DNA of 64,000 nucleotides from Tilletiopsis washingtonensis (Eukaryota; Basidiomycota; Exobasidiomycetes; Entylomatales): assembly GCF_003144115.1 (NCBI RefSeq), contig NW_020312007.1, positions 215,898 through 279,897 on the forward strand, written 5' to 3'. The position numbers were made by a program, and so were the translations under genes. Under the pieces are notes generated by a model. It ran no database searches. It saw only the letters and a program-made list of their open reading frames with translations, and was not told the origin of the DNA. This document shows, piece by piece, positions 48,752 to 58,481 of this stretch (position 1 is its first letter; every line of letters begins with the position of its first letter).

Positions 48752-49569
48752 ATGTTCGGCCTTGTCTCGCTCCGCAGCCTGCGCGCTGCAGCAGCAGCGC
48801 CCGGCTCGAGCCTGCTGCGTGCCAGCGCTGCCGGCGCCTCGCGCAGCGTCTCCTCGTCAGCGCCGCGCCGGGTCGGCGACGCCGACCTGCTCTCCGACGT
48901 CGACCGCGCCGACGCCTTTGCCGCCGATGCGTACGCCGAGATGCCCGGCGCCAGCTCGGGCAGCCGCGGCGTCGGCTCGTCGCAGTACAGGAAGCGGCAG
49001 CTCAAGGCGGACGCGGCCGCGCACCAGCTGCACGTGCAGGCGTCGCGCAACAACACCATCATCACCCTCGCGCGCCCGCACGACGCGCGCGAGCACCCCG
49101 GCGGCACCATCATGAGCACGTCGGGCGGCACGGCCGGCTTCAAGAAGTCGGCGCGCTCGGGCTACGAGGCCGGCTACCGCGCCGCGACGACGATGTTCGC
49201 CGCGCTCGAGGCGGCCGAGCGCAAGCTCGGCGACATCAAGCTCGACGTTGTGTGGAAGGGCTTCGGCCAGGGCCGCGACGCCGTCTTCCGCGCCCTCACG
49301 TCGTCTGAGGGCGAGTACGTGCGCGCCAGGGTGGTGGGCATGCGCGACGCCACCAACATCAAGATTGGCGGCGTCCGGCCGAAGAAGAGGCGCAGTGAGT
49401 ACTTGCGGCAGGCGGCTGCGGTGTGGGCAGGATGGGCAGACGGTGCCGGGTCGTGTCGGTGCGGGAGGAGCGGGCCCATCAGCACTTGCCGTGCCCTGCA
49501 TCGCAGGCGCGCCTCTCATGTGCCTTCCGGTCCGGTCATCTGCTGACGCCCGTCTCCTCAGTGTTGTGA
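48752..49569 (+). CDS. mitochondrial small-subunit ribosomal protein uS11m
   Basis: Exon 1 (48752-49394) encodes a mitochondrial presequence (MFGLVSLRSLRAAAAAPGSS onward, Arg/Ser/Ala-rich) and an S11 domain: LHVQASRNNTIITLA, SGGTAGFKKSARSGYEAGYR, DVVWKGFGQGRDAVFRAL and TNIKIGGVRPKKRR. S11 lines the mRNA exit region of the small subunit. An intron (49395-49561, 167 bp) with CTGAC branch and CTCCTCAG acceptor leads to an 8-nt terminal exon (49562-49569), giving the end KKRRML. Reading through instead adds a tail unlike S11. The protein is about 216 aa. Domain identity is sure; the last two residues are inferred from splice signals. Confidence 0.88.
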
Positions 49570-49757
49570 TTTGTCAATGTGACAGGCATACCATTATCAG
49601 GAGTCATGAGCAGGAGCGCAGGGGTAGCGCAGAGTGGCAAGGTATGGCAGAGGCAGGAGGCAATAGGGCACCGCGAGGCGCGGGAGATAAAGTACGACAG
49701 GATCACGAGAGGCGGACAGGGTATCGGAAAGGGAGACGGGGGAATGCGAGTCAAAGG

Positions 49758-52700
49758 CTAGTTCGGCGCGTCGACGTACTGGCTGGAGGCGCGCTCGCTC
49801 TGGCGCTCCGGCTCGGCGTCGAACGTCGTGGTGGGCGTGGCAAAGCGCGGAGTGTCGCTGTGGCCGTTCGACGCGCCATTGGCTGCTGCGACAGGCTTGC
49901 GCTTGACGGTGCGCTCGGCTGTCCGCGTCGGGGACACGGGCGCAGACGAGCGCGGCGCGGCGCTCTCCGCGTCGGACTCGGCCTCAAGAGTGCGCGCCGA
50001 GATGCTCGCCTGCACGGCATCGGCGCTCGTCGGCGGCTGCTTGCCCTCGCTGCGGCTGCTCTTGCTGGGCAGGTAGGACGCAACGCGGCGCAGTCCAGAC
50101 GCCTTGAAGAGACTGTTGGTGATGGAGCGGAAGCTTGGCGCGAACAGCGAGCGGCGCTCGGAGGTCGCGTCGCTGCGATCACGGCCGTGTCCTCCGGCGT
50201 GTGACGGCGGCAGGGCCGGGCGCGGAGGCGTAATGTGCTCCTCGATGCACAGCCAGCTTGACGCCTGCATGCCCATGCCGGCGGTGAGGATGCGCGAGGC
50301 CGTCTTGGCGTTGAGCTGCATGAAGAGCAGCGGCGGGAAGGAGGCGCACACGGCCGGGTCGAGCAGCTGGTCCTGCCACAGCGCCACGAGCGCCTCATCG
50401 AAGCCCATCGTCGCCACGCGCGTCACGGTGTACACCGGCGCCGGCGGCGGCACAATTGGGCCGTCGAACGGCTCGACAGCCTTGCTCTTGCGGTTGCCTC
50501 TCCTGCTGACAGAGCTGAACGAGGATTGACGACGTGCGACCGGACGGGGAGCCTCGGCTGCGGCGGCCGCCGGCTCTTCCTTCACCACCTCCGTGAGCTG
50601 CAGATCGGTCGAGGCGGCGCCGTTGGTGGCGAAGCCAGACGCGGAGAAGTCCTTCCAGTTGGCGTCGTCCTCCTCGAGCGTGCCAAGGTTCGTCCGCCCG
50701 CGCAGGCTGCCCGAGGTCGTCATCGCCGGCTCGAGCGAGGTGCGCGCGGTCCCGATGGCGCCGAACTCAGAGACGCTGCCGCTGGACTGCAGGCTAGTGC
50801 GCCCAGCCAGCGACTGCGAAGAGTCCGACTTGGGCATCTGCATCATCGAGTCGCTCCATGGCTGCGGCTTGGCGGGCTCAGGCATGGGCGTGGGCTTGTC
50901 GGAGGGATCGAGGACCGCGCGACGCGCAGCAAGCACGTCGGCTGTGATGCGCAGGATGCGCGCGTCCTCCTCTGTGCCAAGCGCCAGCTCTCGGCGCATG
51001 TCGGTGGTCTGCTCGTCTTCCACAGCCGTCGTGCCGCGCGAGTTCACTGTGTTGGCGACGCTGAAGGACGGGCTCATCGGCGAGAGGCCACCGGCGAGCG
51101 GTCCGGCGCGCAGCTCAGTCACCGCATCGACGTCGGGTGCAAGCGCGGCGTAGGCGACGATCGCAGCCCAGTCGTCCATCTCTGCGCTGCTCTCGGTGTC
51201 CGTGACGGTGGCGCCGCACGCCGCGCGCAGCGTGTCGCTCGGTGTGCGCGGGCGCTTGGCCGAGAGCGCCACGTTCTCGGTGCGCAGCTTGATGCGCAGC
51301 GCGCGCTGCTCGCGTCCTCTGAACGCCGGCGGCAACGAAGGCGCGTCGGCGCCCCCGGCCAGGTAGGGATAGCTGTGCACCAGCTCGAGTAGGCGCGTCG
51401 GCATGCTGTGCACCGATGCGCCCTGGTCACGGATGTGCGCGAGCAGCAGGTGCTCCGTGACGAGGCTTGCGCGCTCGCATGCTGCAAGCAGCTCCTCCAG
51501 CGTGGACGGCGGGTGGTCGACGAGACCACCTCCGCGGCCCCACAGCCAGAAGGATACGGATCGGCAGATGCGATGCGCGGGCATCGCGTTGGCGATGTGG
51601 TGCGCGGCAAGGGTGCCGAGCAGGTCGAAGAGGTCGGCGAGCAGCTGCGCGGTCGGCTTTGGCAGCGCAGGCAGCAGCAGCTCTGAGAACGCGCGCGCCG
51701 GGTAGCCTGCGCTCTTCTCGGCCTCGGCAAAGGTGCTGTACCAGCCGTACTGGTCTGAGCTGTTCAGGTCAGAGGCGCGCAGACGCAGGCGCCGAAGACC
51801 CCACTTGAAGAGTCCGACCACCTGCATGCCGGTGTCAGCGTGAAATCGCGCGACACATCGGTGCTGCTGCTCACATCGTGGATGTTCGCGTAGGAAAGAC
51901 TGCGCAACAGCTCCTGGTAGGCATCTGGCCGTCCGAGCGTGTCAAAGTACAGCGCCGACGAGCCAGGCGCCGCATTCGCCTCGAACACAGAGAACATGCG
52001 CGCGTACGTCTCGGGCTCGCTGTGCAGCAGGAAGAGCTCCACGAAGCGCTCGACGCGCTCGGGCGACTCGGCCAGGCGGAAGGGCCGGAAGATGCCGACA
52101 GTGGCCAGCCCTGTGCGCCGGCGTCAGAATGCGGTGGGCCGGGCTGACCACGCACTACTCACCGCGCATCCGGATCTCCTGAGCACAGAGCGCAAACAGC
52201 TCCTGCGCCTGCGGCACGCTGAGGCGCGCCGACTTGTGCGCCTCCAGGCGCTGCGCAGGCGTGGCAGGCTTGGCCTTGACGGCCAGCGCCACAGCCGCGG
52301 CGGGCGTGGGCTGTGCGTCGACGGAGTGCCGCCCGGCGCGCCGCTTGCCGGTGGATGCCGTGCGCTTCACGTCCGCCGAGGCCGGACGCTGCGCCTTGTT
52401 GGACTGAGGTGCCGTCTGCGCGGTGCTGGAGAGCGCCGGCGCGGGCTGCACCTGCGCAGCGGCCGGCTCGTCGTCGAATGCGAGCGACAGCACCGGCGGC
52501 GCCTGCGGCAGCGGCGGTGCGGCCTCGGCGGTGGGCTGCGAGAGGTCAGCGACTGCGCCGCCAGATCACTACTCCTTGCTCACCCGCTTGCCGCCCCAGA
52601 AGCGCCGGCGTGGGCCACCCTTGTGCGCGCCACCATCGCCAAGCTCGGGCGTGCTGCCACCAGGGTGGTGTGCGGCGTGGGCGTGTGCGCTGCGCCCGAG

Positions 52701-52823
52701 GCTGCTGTCGAGCGACGGCGGCTCGGGGCGCAGGCCGTCGCGCATGCGCGTGAGGAGCGAGCGGCGCTTGTCGAAGTCGCTGCGTGCAGCAGGCGGCGCA
52801 GCGCGCGGCGCGAGCGTGCCCAT
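49758..52823 (-). CDS. Msb1/Mug8-like RhoGAP-related morphogenesis protein
   Basis: Exons 52823-52584, 52535-52163, 52110-51875 and 51821-49758 give about 970 aa. The central domain (about 170-420) begins VPQAQELFALCAQEIRMRG and GLATVGIFRPFRLAESPE, a RhoGAP-like opening, and continues with LFDLLGTLAAHHIANAM and RICRSVSFWLWG, as in the fungal Msb1/Mug8 domain. Msb1 in budding yeast acts with Cdc42/Rho GTPases in polarity and bud morphogenesis. The flanks are disordered: a Pro/Ala-rich N-terminus and a 500-residue Ser-rich C-terminus with short motifs (SFSSVSRRGNRKSK). Whether the catalytic Arg finger is functional cannot be told here. It is divergent from the NOSIP-like gene. Confidence 0.68.
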
Positions 52824-53212
52824 GGCGGCGGTGCAGGGGATGGGAGGGGGTCGGGTGAGAGGGAGCCGAGGAGCAGGTGACTTTGCCTTGGCGCCTCGTT
52901 GTTGCTCGCCTTTCTAGCGCGCCGGAGCCGACCCATTTTGTCCGCGCCGCCTTGGCCTCGCTCTGCTGCCGTGCCGCTGTCTCGGCGACACGCCCACACA
53001 AGAGCAAGGCGCAGCGGACCTGCATCGGCACCTGCCCGAAGCGGCGGCGGGCCGCGGGTCTGGGCTTGCGCTTGCTGCAGCTGCATCCGGGGTCCGCTGC
53101 TGCTGACGTAAGCCTCGAGCGCAGCCTCCAGCGCCTGGCTGGCACACGACTCCGCCGCTCGCCTCGCTCATCCTCCTCCACACCTCGCCAGCCAACCCGA
53201 CACCCTCGCACC
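52824..53212. promoter_or_regulatory. bidirectional intergenic region, Msb1-like / NOSIP-like
   Basis: 389 bp between divergent starts, GC-rich, with a C/A-rich leader before ATG 53213 (repeated CACC and CTCC). No gene or TATA box is seen. Confidence 0.5.
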
Positions 53213-54542
53213 ATGCCGCGCCACTCGCAGAACAACACGTCGCGCGGCTACTTCACGTCCGGCGAGCGCGCCATGCTCGCCGGGCGCTACGGCACAAAGT
53301 CGGCGCGCCTGGGGTGAGCCGGGCCGCGAGCAAGGGAAGCATGCGTGGGACCTGGCTGACCTCCTCGCCGCAGCGCCGACTCGATGCGCCGCTTCAACCA
53401 GTGCGCCCTTTGTCTCGACGAGGCGCATCTGCCTGTGGCATGCGCACAGGGTCATCTCACCTGCCGCGAGTGCGCCCTCACCTCGGCGCTCGAGCAGACG
53501 GCGGCCATCGAGCGCACGCGCGACGAGCTGGCACGCCTCGAGCGGCAGCAGGAGGAGGAGCGCGAGCGGGCACGGGAGGATGCGCGCAAGAAGGTGCTGT
53601 GCGACTTCGAGCGGCAGACGGCGCTCGGTGGGCGGTCACAGGCGGGCAGCAGCCTCGGTGAGTGCGCCCAACTGTGTTGCGTGGCTGCGCGATGGACGCG
53701 ATGGCATTCGATTGAGGCAGAAGCGATCATGGCCCAGCCGATGCGCATGTGCGCTGTATCCTGGTGAAGCTGGGCTGACGTTTTCCTCACAGCTCGGCGT
53801 CGCTCAAGATCGCCGTCACCACGTGCTGCTGTGGCCTCCGGCTCCGGCTCCTCCTCGCGTGCGCTGGTCGCTCGTGAAGAGAGCGGCATCTCTTCGCTTC
53901 CCGAGCGCATCGCAGCCGCAGCCGCAGCAGCATCAGACGCTGCAGAAGCCGAGCTGCTGGAGCAGCAGGCGGCAGAGAAGCGTGCCCGCTTCCCGGCCTA
54001 CTGGCTGCCCAGCCTGACGCCGACGGCGCGCAGCGGCGAGCTGGAGGACTTGAAGAAGGAGGCGGCCAAGATGACCAAGCCAAGGTGCCTCGTCGGCAGC
54101 GAGCATGGACACGAGAGCTCGTGAGTTGGCGTGCTGTCCAGGCCATAGTCTGCATGCTGACTTCGACTTCTGGCCCTCAGCATCAAGGCGCTGGTCGACG
54201 TCAAGTTCTCGCCAGATCCGACCGACGGCAAGCCGACATGTCCGAGCTGCCGCAAGGCGATCACGAACAGCAGCACACTGAACGGTGAGTCAACCCTGCC
54301 ACTCCCTCCAAACGCCTGGACTCACAATCCTTGCAGTGCTGCGGCGATGCGGCCACGTGTACTGCACGGCATGCACCACGACACTGCTCGGCAAGCGCGG
54401 GGAGAAGGCGGTGTGCCTCGAGTGCTCCAAGGCGATCAAGGACCCCGCCAAGGACGTGATTGCACTGCAGCGCGAAGGCACAGGACATGTGGGCGCCGGC
54501 AACGTCGAGGTGAAGAAGGCGGGCCTGGCTTTCCAGGGGTAG
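53213..54542 (+). CDS. NOSIP: NOSIP-like U-box/RING protein
   Basis: Exons 53213-53313, 53374-53657, 53793-54120, 54181-54284 and 54337-54542 give 340 aa. The N-terminus MPRHSQNNTSRGYFT with YGTKSARLG matches NOSIP proteins. A split U-box/RING follows: CALCLDEAHLPVACAQGH and CRECAL near residues 40-65, then a helical segment rich in Glu/Arg (ARLERQQEEERERARED). A C-terminal RING-like half comes after it: CPSCRKAITNSSTLN, RRCGHVYCTACTTTLL and CLECSKAIKD. The first Cys cluster keeps four cysteines, although NOSIP U-boxes often lose some. NOSIP is a spliceosome-associated nuclear E3 ligase in eukaryotes. Intron 2 is 135 bp. Confidence 0.87.
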
Positions 54543-54931
54543 CAGGTATAAATGCAGCTCTGCCAGCCCTGGTCGTCCCTCTGTGAAGGACTTGCTGTCG
54601 CACTCGACTTGCGGTCTGCAACCTCAGAGCAACCTGGTCTCCTTCCTTGTGCCTCCAGCTCGTGCGTGCAACACCAGAGGCTGAGTTGAGGGGCAGAGCC
54701 GGAGAGTGAAGTGGCCGGCGTGAAAAGTGCTGCCGGGACCTCCACCAGCACCTGTGCAGCAGCACCGCCACGCGCGGAACACGCAGGCGCGAGAAGGAGA
54801 AGAAGGCTCGCGCCTCGGCTGCGCGCGCGCGCGTCACCGTGCGCATCTGCCAGCACATGCCGCCGCGGGCCGTGCGCACACGACACTCGATGCTCCCACC
54901 CACCACACCCTCTCACCCCACCACACACACC
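54543..54931. promoter_or_regulatory. intergenic region with TATAAAT, upstream of HET-C-like gene
   Basis: 389 bp. TATAAAT at 54547-54553 lies 4 bp after the NOSIP stop and 379 bp before the HET-C-like ATG; it could be a TATA box giving a long 5' UTR, or part of the NOSIP 3' end. The last 50 bp before ATG 54932 are C/A-rich. Confidence 0.45.
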
Positions 54932-57791
54932 ATGACGGCACCCCGCCGCACCCGCCGCGCAGGCGGCCACACCGCCACGCTGCTCCTCGTCGCCCTCGCG
55001 CTCGTCGCCCTCTCGCTCGTGCCCGCCGCCGCCGCGTTCGGCGCCGGCAACATTCCCTCCTTCTCGTACCTCGAGGGCAAGGCCTTCCGCCACGGCGACA
55101 TCGAGGACATCCTCGAGGAGCTCGCCAAGAAGGCCGGCGGCAGCTTCCTCGGCCTCGGCGGCGGCAGCAAGTTTGGCGGACTGGACATCAAGCGCGTGTA
55201 CTTCGGCAACTGGCTGCGCGACTACTCGCAGGCCATGGACGTCGCCGCGCTCAAGAAGATGGAGAAGATGAGCGTGCTCAACATCGTCATGGTGCTCGGC
55301 TTCCTGGCGCACGGCTACGCTACCGGCTCGTTCCTTGTGACGATGGAGCGCCTCGGCGTGTACTTGCCCGTGGAGCACATCGACAACCCCAAGGGCTACG
55401 CCGCCGGCGAGGATGCGCGCAAGTACGACTCGCGCCTGCGCGGCCCTGTCGACGAGCAGCGCGAGCTTGCCGTCGACCCGCGCAGCGGCATGAAGGCCTA
55501 CATCGCGCAGGAGGGCCAGGGCTTCGACACGAGCAGCGCCTTTGTGCGCCGCACGCTCGTCAAGTGCATCGAGATGGGCCGCCAGTCGCGCCGCAGCGGC
55601 CGCGCCGAGGACGAGTGGGAGGCGTACCGCCTGCTGGGCCAGGGCTTGCGTGAGTGTCCGCGCCCAGGGAGCACTTGCGGCTCTGCTGACGCCGCACGCA
55701 GACACGATCGAGGACTTTAGCGCGCACAGCAACTTCTGCGAGCTGGCCCGTGAGTCCACCGGCCTCTCTCTAGCCTTATTGTTCTAACGGCAGGTCCGCA
55801 GTCGTGAAGCTCGGACACCGGCAGGTCTTCTGCCACGTCGGCGCCAACGTCAAGGTCCGCGCCCCGGACGGCTCGCAGTGCGCGCCTCTTGTCACCGGCA
55901 CCTTCGGCGGCGCCGACTTCATGCACTCGATGCTCGGCGAGGCGCAGGACCACATGAGCGAGGCCTCGATCTCGGACCTCTCCAAGGCCGTCGACGGCGC
56001 CAAGAGCAAGCAGCGCGGCGGCGAGAGCGGCAGCGGCGGCGCCATGCAGACGCTCTTCGGCCTGCTCAGCGGCATCCCCGGCGGCGGCGGCAGCAACACG
56101 ACGCGCGACGCCGAGGAGCTTTCGCGCGGCCCTGCCAAGGACCCCTCACAGATGAACCCGCAGGAGGTGTATGACAACCTCTTCAAGATTCTCTCGTTCC
56201 GCGACCGCGTCATGATGTCGATCGAGACGACGATTGAGAAGTGAGTGTGGCTGCAGATATCTGAAGCCAGCCCAGGCTCATGTGCCTTCGCAGGATCCCC
56301 GGCATGTCGGCGCTTGTCGAGAAGATCACGAACTCGCTGTCCGTCTTCGTCCTCTCGCTCCTCGAGCCGTTTGTCAAGCCTCTTGTGCAGCAGGCGATGG
56401 GCGGTCTGCACCAGACGTCCGCCGCGGTCGTCAGCGGCGAGGACCAGCAGGAGGTGTACGAGAATCCGAACGCCAGCGATCCCACCCACTCGCAGCTTTC
56501 GAAGGACCATTTCGGCCTGATGTGAGCAGGTCTGCCTGGTTGATGCATCAATTCCTCATTGCTGATATCCTGCAGCCTCAACGAGACGGCGGGCAACCTG
56601 GCACGCATCGCAGTGCGCCACACCGTGCAGGTAGGTCGACGCGTCATGCAGTGTCTCGCTTCGCTCACCCACGCGTGCTCCAGCTCGTGGTCAAGGCTTG
56701 GGACGGCGAGGGCAACCCCGATGCCGTGGCGGACGAGTGTCTGGCTGGCTGGTTCCACGTGAGCACACCACGGCTTGTTGCCGCAGCGTAGCCACGCTGA
56801 CTCGCACACTACAGCCTAACTGGTTCAACCCGAGCCGGTGCCACCCAGTGCAGGCAGAGATGATGCAGTACATGGAGGGCTGGGCGCGCTCCAACGGCGA
56901 CTCGATCCGCCGCCTCGACATGGGCAGCTGCCGCGCCCACACCAACACGCGCTCGGGCAAGGCCGAGCCGCACTCGCACGGCGGCGGCGGCATGAACCAG
57001 GGCCAGTACGCCCCGCAGGGCCAGCAGGGCTACGAAGCGGGCACCAACATGGCGCACAGCGTGCAGGGCTACGTCGGCAACAAGCTGCAGGCGCAGGGCG
57101 GCATCCTCGGCGCTGCTGGCGGCTACATCGCCAGCCAGGGTCAGAGCGCCGGCGGAGGCGGCCGGCGACGCGAGGCCGACCACGACGACGACGACCGCCG
57201 TCAGAGCGGCTATGGCGCGCCCAGCATGGGAATGCCGGAGCCGCAGCACCATCGCTATGACAGCGGCGAGCAGCGTCGCCACGGCGGCGGCCGCGATGAC
57301 GACGACGGCGAGCAGCGCCACGGCTACCAGGGCCGTCAGCAGCAGCACGGCTTTGAGGGTCGCCAACAGGAGCACGGACGGCAGCAGGAGCATGGCTATG
57401 GCTCGAGACGTGACGACAACTACGGTGGCCGTCAAGAGCAGAACTACGGTGAGTGCAGCAGGAGCAACATGACGAGCGTGCCATTGCTGACCCTCTTACT
57501 ACAGGCGCTCCTCACCACGGCGGAGGCGGCGACCCCTTCCCGCGCCACGGCGGCGACGGCGGCTACCCGGGCCAGGCGCAGCAGGGCTACGGCCAGCAGC
57601 CGCAGTACGGCGCGCCGCCGCCGCAGCAGTATGGCGGCCCCGACGGCCAGTACGGCCAGCCGCAGCCGGGCTATGGCGCGCCCAACCCGTACCAGCAGCA
57701 GGGCTACGGTGCACCGCCGCCGAACCCGTACAACCAGCAGGGCGGTGGCCAGTACGGCGGCCAGCAGGGCGGCTATGGCGGCGGCTACTGA
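54932..57791 (+). CDS. HET-C-like protein with long Q/Y/G-rich C-terminus
   Basis: Eight exons (54932-55649, 55702-55749, 55802-56240, 56294-56521, 56576-56630, 56684-56758, 56815-57448, 57505-57791) give 827 aa. A hydrophobic N-terminal signal ([20 protein letters not shown]) precedes the HET-C core: [32 protein letters not shown], and [19 protein letters not shown]. Conserved blocks continue to [20 protein letters not shown] at about 540. The last 260 residues are low complexity, first Gly/Gln/His/Asp/Arg-rich, then [12 protein letters not shown] repeats. In Neurospora and Podospora, het-c genes control vegetative incompatibility; in basidiomycetes the role is unknown. The GGY/QQ tail is of the glycine-rich type also seen in HET-C. 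All introns are 52-56 bp. Confidence 0.87.
57185..57791 (+). repeat. low-complexity coding region of the HET-C-like tail
   Basis: Irregular repeats of CAG, GGC and TAC codons encode QQ, GGY and YG-containing units, first mixed with Asp/Arg/His and later with Pro. One 56-bp intron (57449-57504) interrupts the tract. Confidence 0.75.
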
Positions 57792-58481
57792 GCGCTCCTC
57801 TTCGCAAAGCGGCCACGCATCCACGACACACACACGCATGAGCTACATCCGGTCTGCACTCGCTCGCAATGAGACGATGCATCTGAGCCTCTGGCAGCTG
57901 ACTGGCTTCTCGAGCGGGCCCATGACACCACGCTCGGCCAGCTCGACGCGCGAGTCACAGCGTCAGGGTTCTGCAGCCTCGTCCCTGGCCCGCACGAGGT
58001 GTATGAGAAGCCGTCAGGACAGCGGCCAGCGCTCGCTGTGCCGCGAGTCTGTGAGCGCATCGTCGAGGTGTTGGTGTCCGGCCGGTGGGGCGAGGTGGGA
58101 CGGAGGCGCGAATCTTGCACGGGGCAGCAGCTGCTGCACGATGGCGCAGCACAGACAGCGCCAACGCCGCGCGGCGCGGCTTCATGCTTTCACGGCGCCC
58201 CCGCCTTTGCGCGGCGCGGCGCATGCTCGGCTCTCGTGCTCAGCGTCGCGCCTCCACCGCCGGCGCTCGCTGCTGCTCTCGCGCCGCTTTCGTCCGCCGC
58301 CCACGCAGCGCTGTTCGGCTGCTGCGCTGCGCTGCGCTGCGCCGGCGATCCGCTCCTTCTCCGCACTGGCCTGCCACTGTCTCGACATTTGGGCCGGGCG
58401 GCCGCGCAGCTTGCCTTGCAACACCCGTCCCGTCGCCGATACCCACGCCGCACCTCTCCATCCCCTTGCCAACCCGCAGCC
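57792..58481. other. intergenic region upstream of FAT1
   Basis: 690 bp without a gene. GCGCTGCGCTGCGCTGCG (58323-58340) is a short tandem repeat. The last 60 bp before ATG 58482 are C/A/T-rich. Confidence 0.5.

Noticed and set aside
54290-55759. 489-codon minus-strand ORF across NOSIP and HET-C-like genes
   Set aside because: It spans two well-supported plus-strand genes and an intergenic region, with no recognisable domain.
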